DNA of 20,254 nucleotides, taken from contig PAAB01000073.1 of the NCBI GenBank assembly GCA_002591705.1, positions 1 to 20,254 on the forward strand, read 5' to 3'. A program made the translations under genes and the position numbers. Shown here one piece after another: positions 7,915-15,404 of the stretch (position 1 is the stretch's first letter; each line of letters begins with the position of its first letter). This DNA is from Phycisphaerae bacterium (GTDB taxonomy: Bacteria; Planctomycetota; Phycisphaerae; Phycisphaerales; SM1A02). The notes beneath the pieces are model-generated. The model was given only the letters and a program-made list of their open reading frames with translations. It was not told the origin of the DNA and ran no database searches.

Positions 7915-8621
7915 ATTGAACTTATTTTTATTTGATTAGCCAAATGATAACTTTGAGGAACTCCAATATCAATAAAACTACTTTCAAAAAAATAGCCTTT
8001 AAAGTTTTTACTTATTAAATTTGGAAACAGATCATTTTCCAAAGAATAGAATAATTCACAAGGGATATTAATAACTGTATTTCGATTAAGTATATATACA
8101 CCAGCATTAATTAGTTTATTTTCATTTATTGATTTCTCAAGAAAATATTTTATGTTATTATCCTTATCTATTTCTACAGATCCATACCTTGAAGAGTTAT
8201 CCACTTTAGTCAATAATAATGAATTTACAGCGTTATCCTCAATGTGGGTACCGATATAATTTATTAAATTTGCTGAACATAATGAATCACCATTTATTAT
8301 TAAAAATAATTTACTATTAGTGATTTTAGTCGCTAATTTAATTGCTCCTCCCGTACCTAGAGGTTTATTTTCAATAGAATATTTTATTTCCAGGCCATTG
8401 TAATTATACTTAAGAGTCTTCTCTATTAAATTGCTTTTAAAGCCTGTACATAAAATCACTTCTTTGAATCCACTATGTAGTAATTTATCAAATATGTAGG
8501 TAATAAAAGGTTTCCCCTTTACTGGAGCTAAAACCTTAGGCAAACCAGAAAGTACACTATTTAATCTTGTACCAAAACCGCCAGCTAATATTAATGGCAT
8601 AATTATATTATTATTATACAT
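7911..8621 (-). CDS. hddC: Sugar-1-phosphate nucleotidyltransferase, HddC-like
   Basis: This nucleotidyl transferase (GT-A-like fold) has the signature GGFGTRL (14-20), the phosphate-binding Lys in LPKVLAP (27-33), GTGGAI (89-94) and the metal-binding Asp in NGDS (110-113). At 236 residues it has the short build of HddC/MurU-type enzymes without a left-handed beta-helix. HddC makes GDP-D-glycero-D-manno-heptose from the 1-phosphate. That role fits the HddA-like kinase in the same operon, but the nucleotide used is inferred. The start at 8621 gives an 8-nt overlap (ATGTATAA) with the upstream SDR, a pattern repeated elsewhere in the operon. An internal ATG at 8600 (MPLILAGG) is an alternative that still keeps every motif. 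Confidence 0.82.
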   Translation of the reverse strand: MYNNNIIMPLILAGGFGTRLNSVLSGLPKVLAPVKGKPFITYIFDKLLHSGFKEVILCTGFKSNLIEKTLKYNYNGLEIKYSIENKPLGTGGAIKLATKITNSKLFLIINGDSLCSANLINYIGTHIEDNAVNSLLLTKVDNSSRYGSVEIDKDNNIKYFLEKSINENKLINAGVYILNRNTVINIPCELFYSLENDLFPNLISKNFKGYFFESSFIDIGVPQSYHLANQIKISSI

Positions 8622-9555
8622 TTTTGTATTTATTTCTACCTATCATTTTAATACCAGTTATTAACTCATCAATTCCGTCAGATAGTTGTATTTTTGCTTC
8701 AAAACCAGTATTTTTAATTTTTTCATTTGATACAATATAATTTCTCTTATCAGGATCATTGTCTATATCAGAATAATGTATATAAAAATTTGGTATTTTA
8801 TTTTTAATTAATATGGCCAATTCTTTCTTAGAGATATTCGCATTATTTAAACCAAGGTTATATGCATTTCCACTCATTTTCTTAGAGTTATTAATTACAT
8901 GAATAAATGCATCTGCAACATCTCGTACATGAACAAAATTTCTTTTAAAATCTTTTTCAAAAATAACAATATATGTGTCATTTATGGCAGTATACACAAA
9001 ATGATTGACTAATAAATCAAATCTCATCCTGGATGACATACCAAAGACTGTTGCTAGTCTTAAAGAAACAGCATTATTTTTTGAAAGGATAACTTCTTCT
9101 GCTTGCATTTTGGAAACACCGTATTCTGATATAGGCTCAAGTGGTGTATTTTCGTCGCAATAAATATTGTTATCCTTTGAACCATAACCACTATTAGTTA
9201 CTGGCATTATAATTAATTGCCCATCCGATTTTATACTGTTAATATATCTAATTGATTCATAATTAACTTCATTAGCAAGAGCTGGATCTTTTGCACAAGC
9301 AGGAGCACCAACTAGTGCTGCTAATGGTATAATTACATCATTTTTATTTACTTCGGTTTTTATTAATGTTTTATCTCTTATATCTCCTAGTATAAATTTA
9401 AAGTTGTTATAATGGCATAAGTGAAAAAGACTAGATTGGTTAAAATACAAATTATCGATAACTGTTATATCGTATTGTTGTTTTAGTAACTTTTCAACCA
9501 AAACTGATCCAATGTAACCAGACCCTCCTATAACTAAGATATTTAATTTATTCAT
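8614..9555 (-). CDS. NAD(P)-dependent sugar epimerase/dehydratase (extended SDR)
   Basis: With the start at 9555 (MNKLNILVIGG) the protein has 313 residues. It shows GGSGYIG (10-16) for NAD(P) binding, an active-site strand VTNSGYG (119-125) and Y145-x3-K149 in YGVSK. A longer in-frame start at 9588 would add 11 residues ahead of the Rossmann strand. The shorter form is preferred because it places the glycine motif normally and gives an 8-nt overlap (ATGAATAA) with the aminotransferase stop. The family includes UDP-glucose 4-epimerase-like and related nucleotide-sugar enzymes. It resembles the SDR at 14415-15404, with shared phrases around IGSVLVEKLLK and the LRLAT/LRPAT segment, so the two may be old paralogues acting on related intermediates. 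The exact reaction is unknown. Confidence 0.82.
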   Translation of the reverse strand: MNKLNILVIGGSGYIGSVLVEKLLKQQYDITVIDNLYFNQSSLFHLCHYNNFKFILGDIRDKTLIKTEVNKNDVIIPLAALVGAPACAKDPALANEVNYESIRYINSIKSDGQLIIMPVTNSGYGSKDNNIYCDENTPLEPISEYGVSKMQAEEVILSKNNAVSLRLATVFGMSSRMRFDLLVNHFVYTAINDTYIVIFEKDFKRNFVHVRDVADAFIHVINNSKKMSGNAYNLGLNNANISKKELAILIKNKIPNFYIHYSDIDNDPDKRNYIVSNEKIKNTGFEAKIQLSDGIDELITGIKMIGRNKYKNV

Positions 9556-10672
9556 AACTGTAATATTTATTGATACTTTCGCAAACATATCTAATATGTT
9601 TATTATTCAAATGACATCCACTAGGCAGACTTAAAATTTTTCTTGAATAAAAATCTGTATTTTTTAGTTTGTTTCCAGATCCAACAAACTTGTATTTAAA
9701 TTTTTTTGCAGCATTTAATTTGTGTATTGGTATTGGGTAATGTATTTTAACTTCTATATTTTGATTTTTAAGATATTCAATTAAGTTATTACGATTTTCT
9801 ACTATTATATAAATAAAATTATAAGAGACGAAAGATTTATTTTGTATCAATGGAAACTTTACATTATTTTTTAGGAATCTGTTGTAAATTTTTGCTTGAG
9901 CTCTTCGATTACTAATTCGCTCACTTAAATCATCTAGCAAATAATTTAAAAATATTGCCTGTATTGTGTCTAATCTACTATTCATAGACCAGAATGTGCA
10001 ATTATTTCTAGATGTGTGTCCATGATTTCTAGCTTTTATAAACCAGCTTTTTATTTTTTTATTATTACAACAAATAAATCCTGCATCTCCAAGTGCCCCT
10101 AAATTTTTCAATGGATGAAGACTAAAAACACCAATATCCCCAAAGGTTCCAATCATTTTATTGTTATACTTTGCACCTATTGATTGTGATGAATCTTCTA
10201 TTAAGAATATATTATATTTTTTTGCTATTCTTTTTATTTCTATTATGTTTGCTGGATTGCCTCCTAAATGTACTACGATGATAGCTTTTGTTTTAGTTGT
10301 TATGGCTTTTTCTACTAATTGAGGGTCCATATTTAAATCATTACCTATATCGACAAATACCGGTTTCCCCCCTACTAAATGAATACATGATGTTGATGCT
10401 AAATATGACATTGATGTGGTAATGACTTCATTAGAAGTATCTTTTACTCCGCAAAATTTTAAAGCAAGTATTAATGCGTCAGTGCCACTACCTAATGCTA
10501 CAGTATATTTAGCATTTAAATATGATGATAATTTACTCTCTAATAATTCGACTTGTTTACCAAGAATATAATCTCCTTCATCTAACAATTTGTTAAGTCC
10601 ATCATGAAACGATTTCCTGTATTTCTGAAAATACGGTTTCAAATCGTTAAATTGTATTTTAATATTATTCAA
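9548..10672 (-). CDS. DegT/DnrJ/EryC1/StrS-family PLP sugar aminotransferase
   Basis: The 374-residue protein has the fold-type-I landmarks of sugar aminotransferases: GSGTDAL (61-67) for phosphate binding, the Asp of LIEDSSQSIGA (D160) that contacts the pyridine ring, and the Schiff-base lysine K189 in HPLKNLGALGD. The conserved NSRLDTIQA (231-239) follows. The family transfers an amino group from glutamate to a 3- or 4-keto nucleotide sugar. The product here would be an amino sugar, consistent with the SDRs around it. Translation seems to start at TTG (10672-10670), because a stop lies a few codons upstream and no ATG is available near the expected N-terminus. This gives TTGAATAA, an 8-nt overlap with the upstream SDR. 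The regiochemistry (C3, C4 or other) cannot be told. Confidence 0.9.
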   Translation of the reverse strand: MNNIKIQFNDLKPYFQKYRKSFHDGLNKLLDEGDYILGKQVELLESKLSSYLNAKYTVALGSGTDALILALKFCGVKDTSNEVITTSMSYLASTSCIHLVGGKPVFVDIGNDLNMDPQLVEKAITTKTKAIIVVHLGGNPANIIEIKRIAKKYNIFLIEDSSQSIGAKYNNKMIGTFGDIGVFSLHPLKNLGALGDAGFICCNNKKIKSWFIKARNHGHTSRNNCTFWSMNSRLDTIQAIFLNYLLDDLSERISNRRAQAKIYNRFLKNNVKFPLIQNKSFVSYNFIYIIVENRNNLIEYLKNQNIEVKIHYPIPIHKLNAAKKFKYKFVGSGNKLKNTDFYSRKILSLPSGCHLNNKHIRYVCESINKYYSYE

Positions 10673-11648
10673 TATGATTATATTCTAGGCTTGTGTTTTT
10701 AATTTGCAGCCAATTATTATCTATCCACTTTATGACATCATCTATGCCATTTTCTAAACATATTTTTGATTTCCAATTGAATTGTTTTCGTGCCTTCGAA
10801 GAATCAAGCCGATAATCTTTATCTTGACCTTTTCTTTCTTTAGTAAATTCAACATATGAAGTCATATCTTTTCCAGTTTGTTTGAATATTTTTTCAATTA
10901 ATTCTAATATCGATATTGAATTCACTGGTGATATATTGTAAATTTCACCTGTAGTACCTTTTAATAGAATATCTAAAGTACAATGTGAAACATCTCTAAT
11001 ATGAATATATGATTTTTTTGCAATGCCTCCACCATGCACAGATATTCTTCTATTTAATTTTGGATAAATTATAGACTTCGGGATAATTTTAAATAATTGT
11101 TGATAAGCACCGTAGACATTAGTTGATCTAATTATGTTAATCGGTAGACCAAATTCTTGACTGTACATTTTAACTATAGTTTCTCCAGATGCTTTGGATG
11201 CTGCATATGGGGTCGTTGGGTTTACAGGCGTTGATTCATTAACTTCTGATCTGCATGTTCCATAAACTTCACATGTTGATATATGTATATATTTTTTTAT
11301 ATTTATATTTGTTAGTTCTTTTATTAACCTAGATAATCCTACAGTATTTGTTTGGTACCACTGCCATGGGAATTCCCAGCTCATTGCTACTTCACTTTGA
11401 CTTGCAAAATTAATTACATATTCTGGGTTTTCTTTACTAATAATTTTTTTAAGATCTTCAAAATTTTTATTTATATCACATTTTACAAATTTAAATAGTT
11501 TTATATTATTATTTTCCTTATATTTACATAAATAATCTGGTTTTTCATCAGATCTGCTTACTCCAACTATATTTATTGAATTATCTAAAGCAAGATCAAT
11601 AAAATCCTGACCAGAAAATGAATTTGATCCAATAACAACTATTTTCAT
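10665..11648 (-). CDS. RmlB/GMD-like NDP-sugar dehydratase-type SDR with altered active site
   Basis: An extended SDR of 327 residues with GSNSFSG (7-13), an AQS-like segment FASQSEVAMS (81-90), the active-site strand STCEVYG (124-130), Y148-x3-K152 in YAASK, and RSTNVYG (174-180). Overall it resembles dTDP-glucose and GDP-mannose 4,6-dehydratases. In RmlB the motif is T-D-E; here the Asp position is Cys126, while Glu127 is kept. It may still be a dehydratase (GDP-mannose enzymes carry Ser in this place), or it may be an epimerase or decarboxylase-like SDR. It would supply the 4-keto intermediate needed by the aminotransferase and C-methyltransferase. It overlaps the preceding methyltransferase by 4 nt (ATGA). 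Confidence 0.83.
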   Translation of the reverse strand: MKIVVIGSNSFSGQDFIDLALDNSINIVGVSRSDEKPDYLCKYKENNNIKLFKFVKCDINKNFEDLKKIISKENPEYVINFASQSEVAMSWEFPWQWYQTNTVGLSRLIKELTNINIKKYIHISTCEVYGTCRSEVNESTPVNPTTPYAASKASGETIVKMYSQEFGLPINIIRSTNVYGAYQQLFKIIPKSIIYPKLNRRISVHGGGIAKKSYIHIRDVSHCTLDILLKGTTGEIYNISPVNSISILELIEKIFKQTGKDMTSYVEFTKERKGQDKDYRLDSSKARKQFNWKSKICLENGIDDVIKWIDNNWLQIKNTSLEYNHIE

Positions 11649-12340
11649 ATTCTTTTTGGACTAGTACAAAGTTTAATAATATAATTACACATTTTGTCAT
11701 ATCCTGTATGTATCACTTCATCATTCATTCCAAAACTAAAGACATTATAAAAATAATTTTTGAGTTTTCCAGTCAAAGCTCCACTTTCTTGGCAATTAAT
11801 ATGAGCATCTCTATTAGCTATAGAAGTATATTTTTGAGATTCAATTGAAGGTAATCCTACAATAAATACACCATTCGGTTTTAATATAGAATGCACTTTT
11901 CTCATAAACAGTTTTTCCTGATCTGGATCAATATGCTCAAGCACATCTAATGCAAAACAACCATCAAATTTCAATTGTTCACTAAATTCCAAAATATCTA
12001 TACATTCTACATCTATATTAGGTGAATCTTTTAAAAATATTTGAGCTGCTTCAATATGTTCCTCATAAAAATCTATACTCTTAAGATTCTTTACAAATTT
12101 ACTCACTATCAAACTTCCAAATCCCTCCATACATCCAATTTCTAGGACATTTTCAAAGTCATTGAACATTTTACCAACAAATTTATGTCTTGAAGAAATA
12201 AAACTTAGTAATTTAGGATCCTCTTGTAAAATTGATGATATGTTAGGGCCAATTTTCAATACTGGATTGCTATGAAAATCCTTGAATGGCTTGTAAACGT
12301 CTTTTGCTTTCTGTGATGAATTATGGCTTTTTATACTCAT
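11645..12340 (-). CDS. Class I SAM-dependent methyltransferase
   Basis: A 231-residue Rossmann methyltransferase. Motif I is VLEIGCMEGFGS (65-76), and the acidic end of the following strand is SIDFYEEH (88-95). Motif IV/post-IV is ALDVLEHIDP (130-139), typical of the UbiE/Methyltransf_11/23 group, followed by LKPNGVFIVGLPS. Members act on small molecules and sugars, so an O- or N-methylation of the glycan or its nucleotide sugar is likely (inference from context). The start overlaps the upstream methyltransferase stop by 4 nt (ATGA), and its own stop overlaps the next SDR in the same way. The pair of adjacent methyltransferases are not close copies of one another. Confidence 0.82.
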   Translation of the reverse strand: MSIKSHNSSQKAKDVYKPFKDFHSNPVLKIGPNISSILQEDPKLLSFISSRHKFVGKMFNDFENVLEIGCMEGFGSLIVSKFVKNLKSIDFYEEHIEAAQIFLKDSPNIDVECIDILEFSEQLKFDGCFALDVLEHIDPDQEKLFMRKVHSILKPNGVFIVGLPSIESQKYTSIANRDAHINCQESGALTGKLKNYFYNVFSFGMNDEVIHTGYDKMCNYIIKLCTSPKRI

Positions 12341-12993
12341 TCTAATATATCTAATGAATAGTATAGATCATTATAGAACACCTTAAAATAATTATCCCAT
12401 TGATTACTATTCATTATGGTTTCTTGAGTGATGTCCCAATTGAAATATGTATTTTTATATATTTCATTTGAATACGTAGTTAGAATGTAATAAGGCTTAT
12501 ATACACATTTATCTATCGATATATTAATTAAATTATTAATTTTATTAACATTAAGATGAGGCAAAGTATTTCTACTAATCATAAAATCAAATTCAAAGTT
12601 TTTTACATCTAATTCACTATCAATTTTATGTAAATTATCTTTAATTTCTACTTTACCGTTATCAATTGCATATTTGCTGATGTCAAAACCAATTACGTTG
12701 AAACCTAACAGAAAGAACTCATATAATAAATATCCTTTTGCACATCCAAAGTCAGCTACAGTGTCCCCTTTTGTTAAATTAAAGTAATTTATAATTTTCT
12801 GCACACTATCTTTAAACCTTGAATCATATTTATAAAATGGGTATCCTGAATTAATTTCTTTATTATCAAAATAATCATATCCATATGATAAAAAATCATT
12901 TGTTGGATTACTGTAACTAGTATTTTTTAATTTTAAAATTTTTTTTCTTCTTTGAGTTACGTTTGGCGGAGAAAATAAATTATCGATTTTCAT
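12337..12993 (-). CDS. Putative SAM-dependent methyltransferase (divergent)
   Basis: A 218-residue protein with a recognisable SAM motif I, VADFGCAKGYLL (79-90), and a second strand NVIGFDISKYAI (99-110) whose Asp would bind the ribose. The region FDFMISRNTLPHL matches the position of the motif IV strand. Before the Rossmann core lie about 70 residues, rich in aromatic and basic residues, that I do not recognise. The target is unknown; context suggests sugar O- or N-methylation. It starts 3 nt after the FAD oxidoreductase stop and overlaps the next methyltransferase by 4 nt. It is among the most AT-rich genes in the window. Confidence 0.72.
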   Translation of the reverse strand: MKIDNLFSPPNVTQRRKKILKLKNTSYSNPTNDFLSYGYDYFDNKEINSGYPFYKYDSRFKDSVQKIINYFNLTKGDTVADFGCAKGYLLYEFFLLGFNVIGFDISKYAIDNGKVEIKDNLHKIDSELDVKNFEFDFMISRNTLPHLNVNKINNLINISIDKCVYKPYYILTTYSNEIYKNTYFNWDITQETIMNSNQWDNYFKVFYNDLYYSLDILE

Positions 12994-12996
12994 TAT

Positions 12997-14418
12997 TTAA
13001 TTAGTATAGCCTTTATCGTACATACCAACCATTAGAGGTGGAATGCCCCAATCATAAGCACCAACTTTATCATGTAATTTTTCAATTTTATTGCGGTAAC
13101 TTTCAATTACTTGCTTTTCCATAGGTAAACAAGATGGTCTAAATCCATGCTGATATTGTTCGCTCATTATATTTTTTAGATATAAATTAATTGCATCTTT
13201 TCTTGAAAGATCTTTTATCAACTCTCTTTCTGGTTTGAAAAAACTAAAATTAATATCACTTTGTTTTTTTAGTATCAATTTTACAATGAAGTCGGAAATA
13301 ACTGGAGATAAATGAAATCCATCTCTTTTTGTTCCGCTAGCAATTATAAGATTATGTATGGAAGTTCTACCCAGCAAAGGGTAAAGATCTTGCGTAGTAG
13401 GTCTAAGACCGATATTAATATTTAATAATTCAGATTCATAAAAATCGTTATTGATCTCCTCTATAGCTCCTTGTAGTAAGCGGTTTATACTTATCAACCT
13501 AGCTCTATCGGTACTTTTATTTAAAATTTGATTACTAGCTCCAATTAATACATTATGTTCATTATTCTGGTAATTGTAATATGGAATAGAGTATATTCCA
13601 CATGCGCCCCCACGATTTGGGGTTCTTATGCATTTATCATATTTATTACGAGTATTAATTTCTATGGATATACCAAGTCCATGAAAAACTCTCTGGATAT
13701 TGAGGTCTAGACGGCTATTTAATAATATATCATTGATTTTTGATCCAGTAGCTAATATGTAGTTATCAGCTTCCATTACTTGGCCATTACATAATTTAAC
13801 CCCACTAACCTTGTTATTTTTATGTTTTATATGTACTAATTTAGCATTCAATAACTGACAATTATTACTTTCTAGAAATATTTTTTCGATTTGATTTAAT
13901 AGAATTTTAGGATTTATCCAACCTTCTTTTGGAATAAAGAGTGAACGTGCTGATCTACTATTTTGAGATGGATTATAATTTTTTATATCCTTGGGATTTA
14001 CATCTTCGAAATCCTCTCCATCTTCTATCAATTGACTCCTGATAGCTTCATAATTTAAATCATCTAAATCATCAGAAACTGTATTGTTTATAATATAAGT
14101 TCCATATTTTATATCACATTTGCTGTTTATCTGATTGTCATCGGAACTAGAAATAGATTTTATTGATTTTAAAAATTTTGGCCATAATTTTGTAGCTTCT
14201 TTACTCAATTTAAAATGAAATTTTGAGTATTTAGATTTAAATGTATTATAGTCTAATTCACTATATGAATTTAACATAGCACCAGCAGCCATTGTTGCCG
14301 ATCCTTTTCTATCATATGGTCCTATTATTACAATTTCATGACTACCGTTAGATTCAATTAGAAGCTTAATTCCAATAGTTAACCCTAAAATTCCATTACC
14401 AATTATTATAGTTTTCAT
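12997..14418 (-). CDS. FAD-dependent oxidoreductase, DAO (D-amino-acid oxidase-like) fold
   Basis: This 473-residue flavoenzyme starts directly with the dinucleotide motif IIIGNGILG (4-12). It carries the ILATG strand (221-225), the family segment GLRPTTQDLYPLLG (337-350), and SGTKRDGFHLSP (361-372) near the C-terminus, where the isoalloxazine ring is contacted. DAO-fold enzymes oxidise amines, amino acids and glycerol-3-phosphate-type alcohols. In a nucleotide-sugar operon it might oxidise an amino or hydroxy group of a sugar or a small side-group precursor, but no substrate can be assigned. The last ~80 residues (from about 395) are an extension I do not recognise. There is no signal peptide, so it is cytoplasmic. 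It overlaps the SDR upstream by 4 nt (ATGA). Confidence 0.82.
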   Translation of the reverse strand: MKTIIIGNGILGLTIGIKLLIESNGSHEIVIIGPYDRKGSATMAAGAMLNSYSELDYNTFKSKYSKFHFKLSKEATKLWPKFLKSIKSISSSDDNQINSKCDIKYGTYIINNTVSDDLDDLNYEAIRSQLIEDGEDFEDVNPKDIKNYNPSQNSRSARSLFIPKEGWINPKILLNQIEKIFLESNNCQLLNAKLVHIKHKNNKVSGVKLCNGQVMEADNYILATGSKINDILLNSRLDLNIQRVFHGLGISIEINTRNKYDKCIRTPNRGGACGIYSIPYYNYQNNEHNVLIGASNQILNKSTDRARLISINRLLQGAIEEINNDFYESELLNINIGLRPTTQDLYPLLGRTSIHNLIIASGTKRDGFHLSPVISDFIVKLILKKQSDINFSFFKPERELIKDLSRKDAINLYLKNIMSEQYQHGFRPSCLPMEKQVIESYRNKIEKLHDKVGAYDWGIPPLMVGMYDKGYTN

Positions 14419-15404
14419 TTTAAGCTCAACTCTTGCATCTTTTTAATATTGTAATAATCACTGTTATTTAGCGGGTCTCTTATTGTAGATTGTGTAAATT
14501 CATTAACCAAATCTCTTATCGCCAAGGTAATATTTTTTTTTGGACTATAGCCAAGTTCTTTTGTTATCTTGGCAGAAGAAATGTGATATGAACGTTGATC
14601 ATTTGAAAGCGTTTTTTCAATGGATACATTTTTTCCTATTTCCAACTTAACCTTATCGGCAATAGAAGATACAGTTAAATTTTCAAATCCCACATTATAA
14701 ATTTTTCCACCTACCTTATTTTTATCGTAATCTATCAACATAATATAAACATCAACTAGGTCATCTATATGAATGTTTGGTCTTTTTTGGGATCCGCCAA
14801 ATACTGTTATTTTATTATTATTATAAGCATGATTAGTTAATATATTAACTGTAAGGTCGAGTCTTAACCTGGGAGAGTATCCACATACAGTTGCAGGTCG
14901 TAATATAATAGGTGTAAATCCTGTTGATTCACTATCAAGTAATAAATTTTCACAAAGCACTTTATATTTTGAATAATCAGTTAAAGGTTCTAGGCTTAAA
15001 CCTTCATGAACATTTTCCTCTTTTTTAACACCATAAACACTAGCACTTGATGCGTAAATGAATCGGTTTATACCGTAATTTTTTGCTAACTTTACTAATG
15101 GAAGAAAGCAATCATAATTAATTGATTTACCCAAATTTGGATTTAGTTCAAAACTGGGATCATTAGAAATACACGCTAGATGTATTAATATTTCATTTCC
15201 TGATATTGCTTTTATTAAGAGATCACTATTACGAATATCTCCTTTAATACATTTAAAATTTTTGTTGTTTATATGTTTATTTATGAGGTAGTCTCCATAT
15301 AGAAACAAGTCTATTACTGTAACTTTATAGCCCAATTTTAGCAATTTTTCAACTAAAACTGTACCTACATATCCCCCGCCGCCTGTAATAAGAATATTTT
15401 TCAC
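14415..15404 (-). CDS. NAD(P)-dependent sugar epimerase/dehydratase (extended SDR)
   Basis: A complete 329-residue extended SDR with GGGGYVG (8-14), the active-site strand SSASVYG (119-125) and Y144-x3-K148 in YSKYK. LRPATVCG and the NIHIDDLVD segment complete the substrate-binding half. It resembles WcaG/GalE-type nucleotide-sugar epimerases. It begins with GTG at 15404-15402, overlapping the stop of the kinase fusion as GTGA, and ends overlapping the FAD oxidoreductase as ATGA. It is related to the SDR at 8614-9555. The pairing with the kinase-nucleotidyltransferase upstream suggests it handles the sugar activated there (inference). Confidence 0.84.
   Translation of the reverse strand: MKNILITGGGGYVGTVLVEKLLKLGYKVTVIDLFLYGDYLINKHINNKNFKCIKGDIRNSDLLIKAISGNEILIHLACISNDPSFELNPNLGKSINYDCFLPLVKLAKNYGINRFIYASSASVYGVKKEENVHEGLSLEPLTDYSKYKVLCENLLLDSESTGFTPIILRPATVCGYSPRLRLDLTVNILTNHAYNNNKITVFGGSQKRPNIHIDDLVDVYIMLIDYDKNKVGGKIYNVGFENLTVSSIADKVKLEIGKNVSIEKTLSNDQRSYHISSAKITKELGYSPKKNITLAIRDLVNEFTQSTIRDPLNNSDYYNIKKMQELSLK

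Noticed and set aside
8556..9588. Longer N-terminus of the SDR, starting at 9588
   Set aside because: It would put 11 extra residues before the Rossmann strand and extend the overlap with the aminotransferase to 41 nt; the ATG at 9555 gives normal length and the recurring 8-nt overlap.
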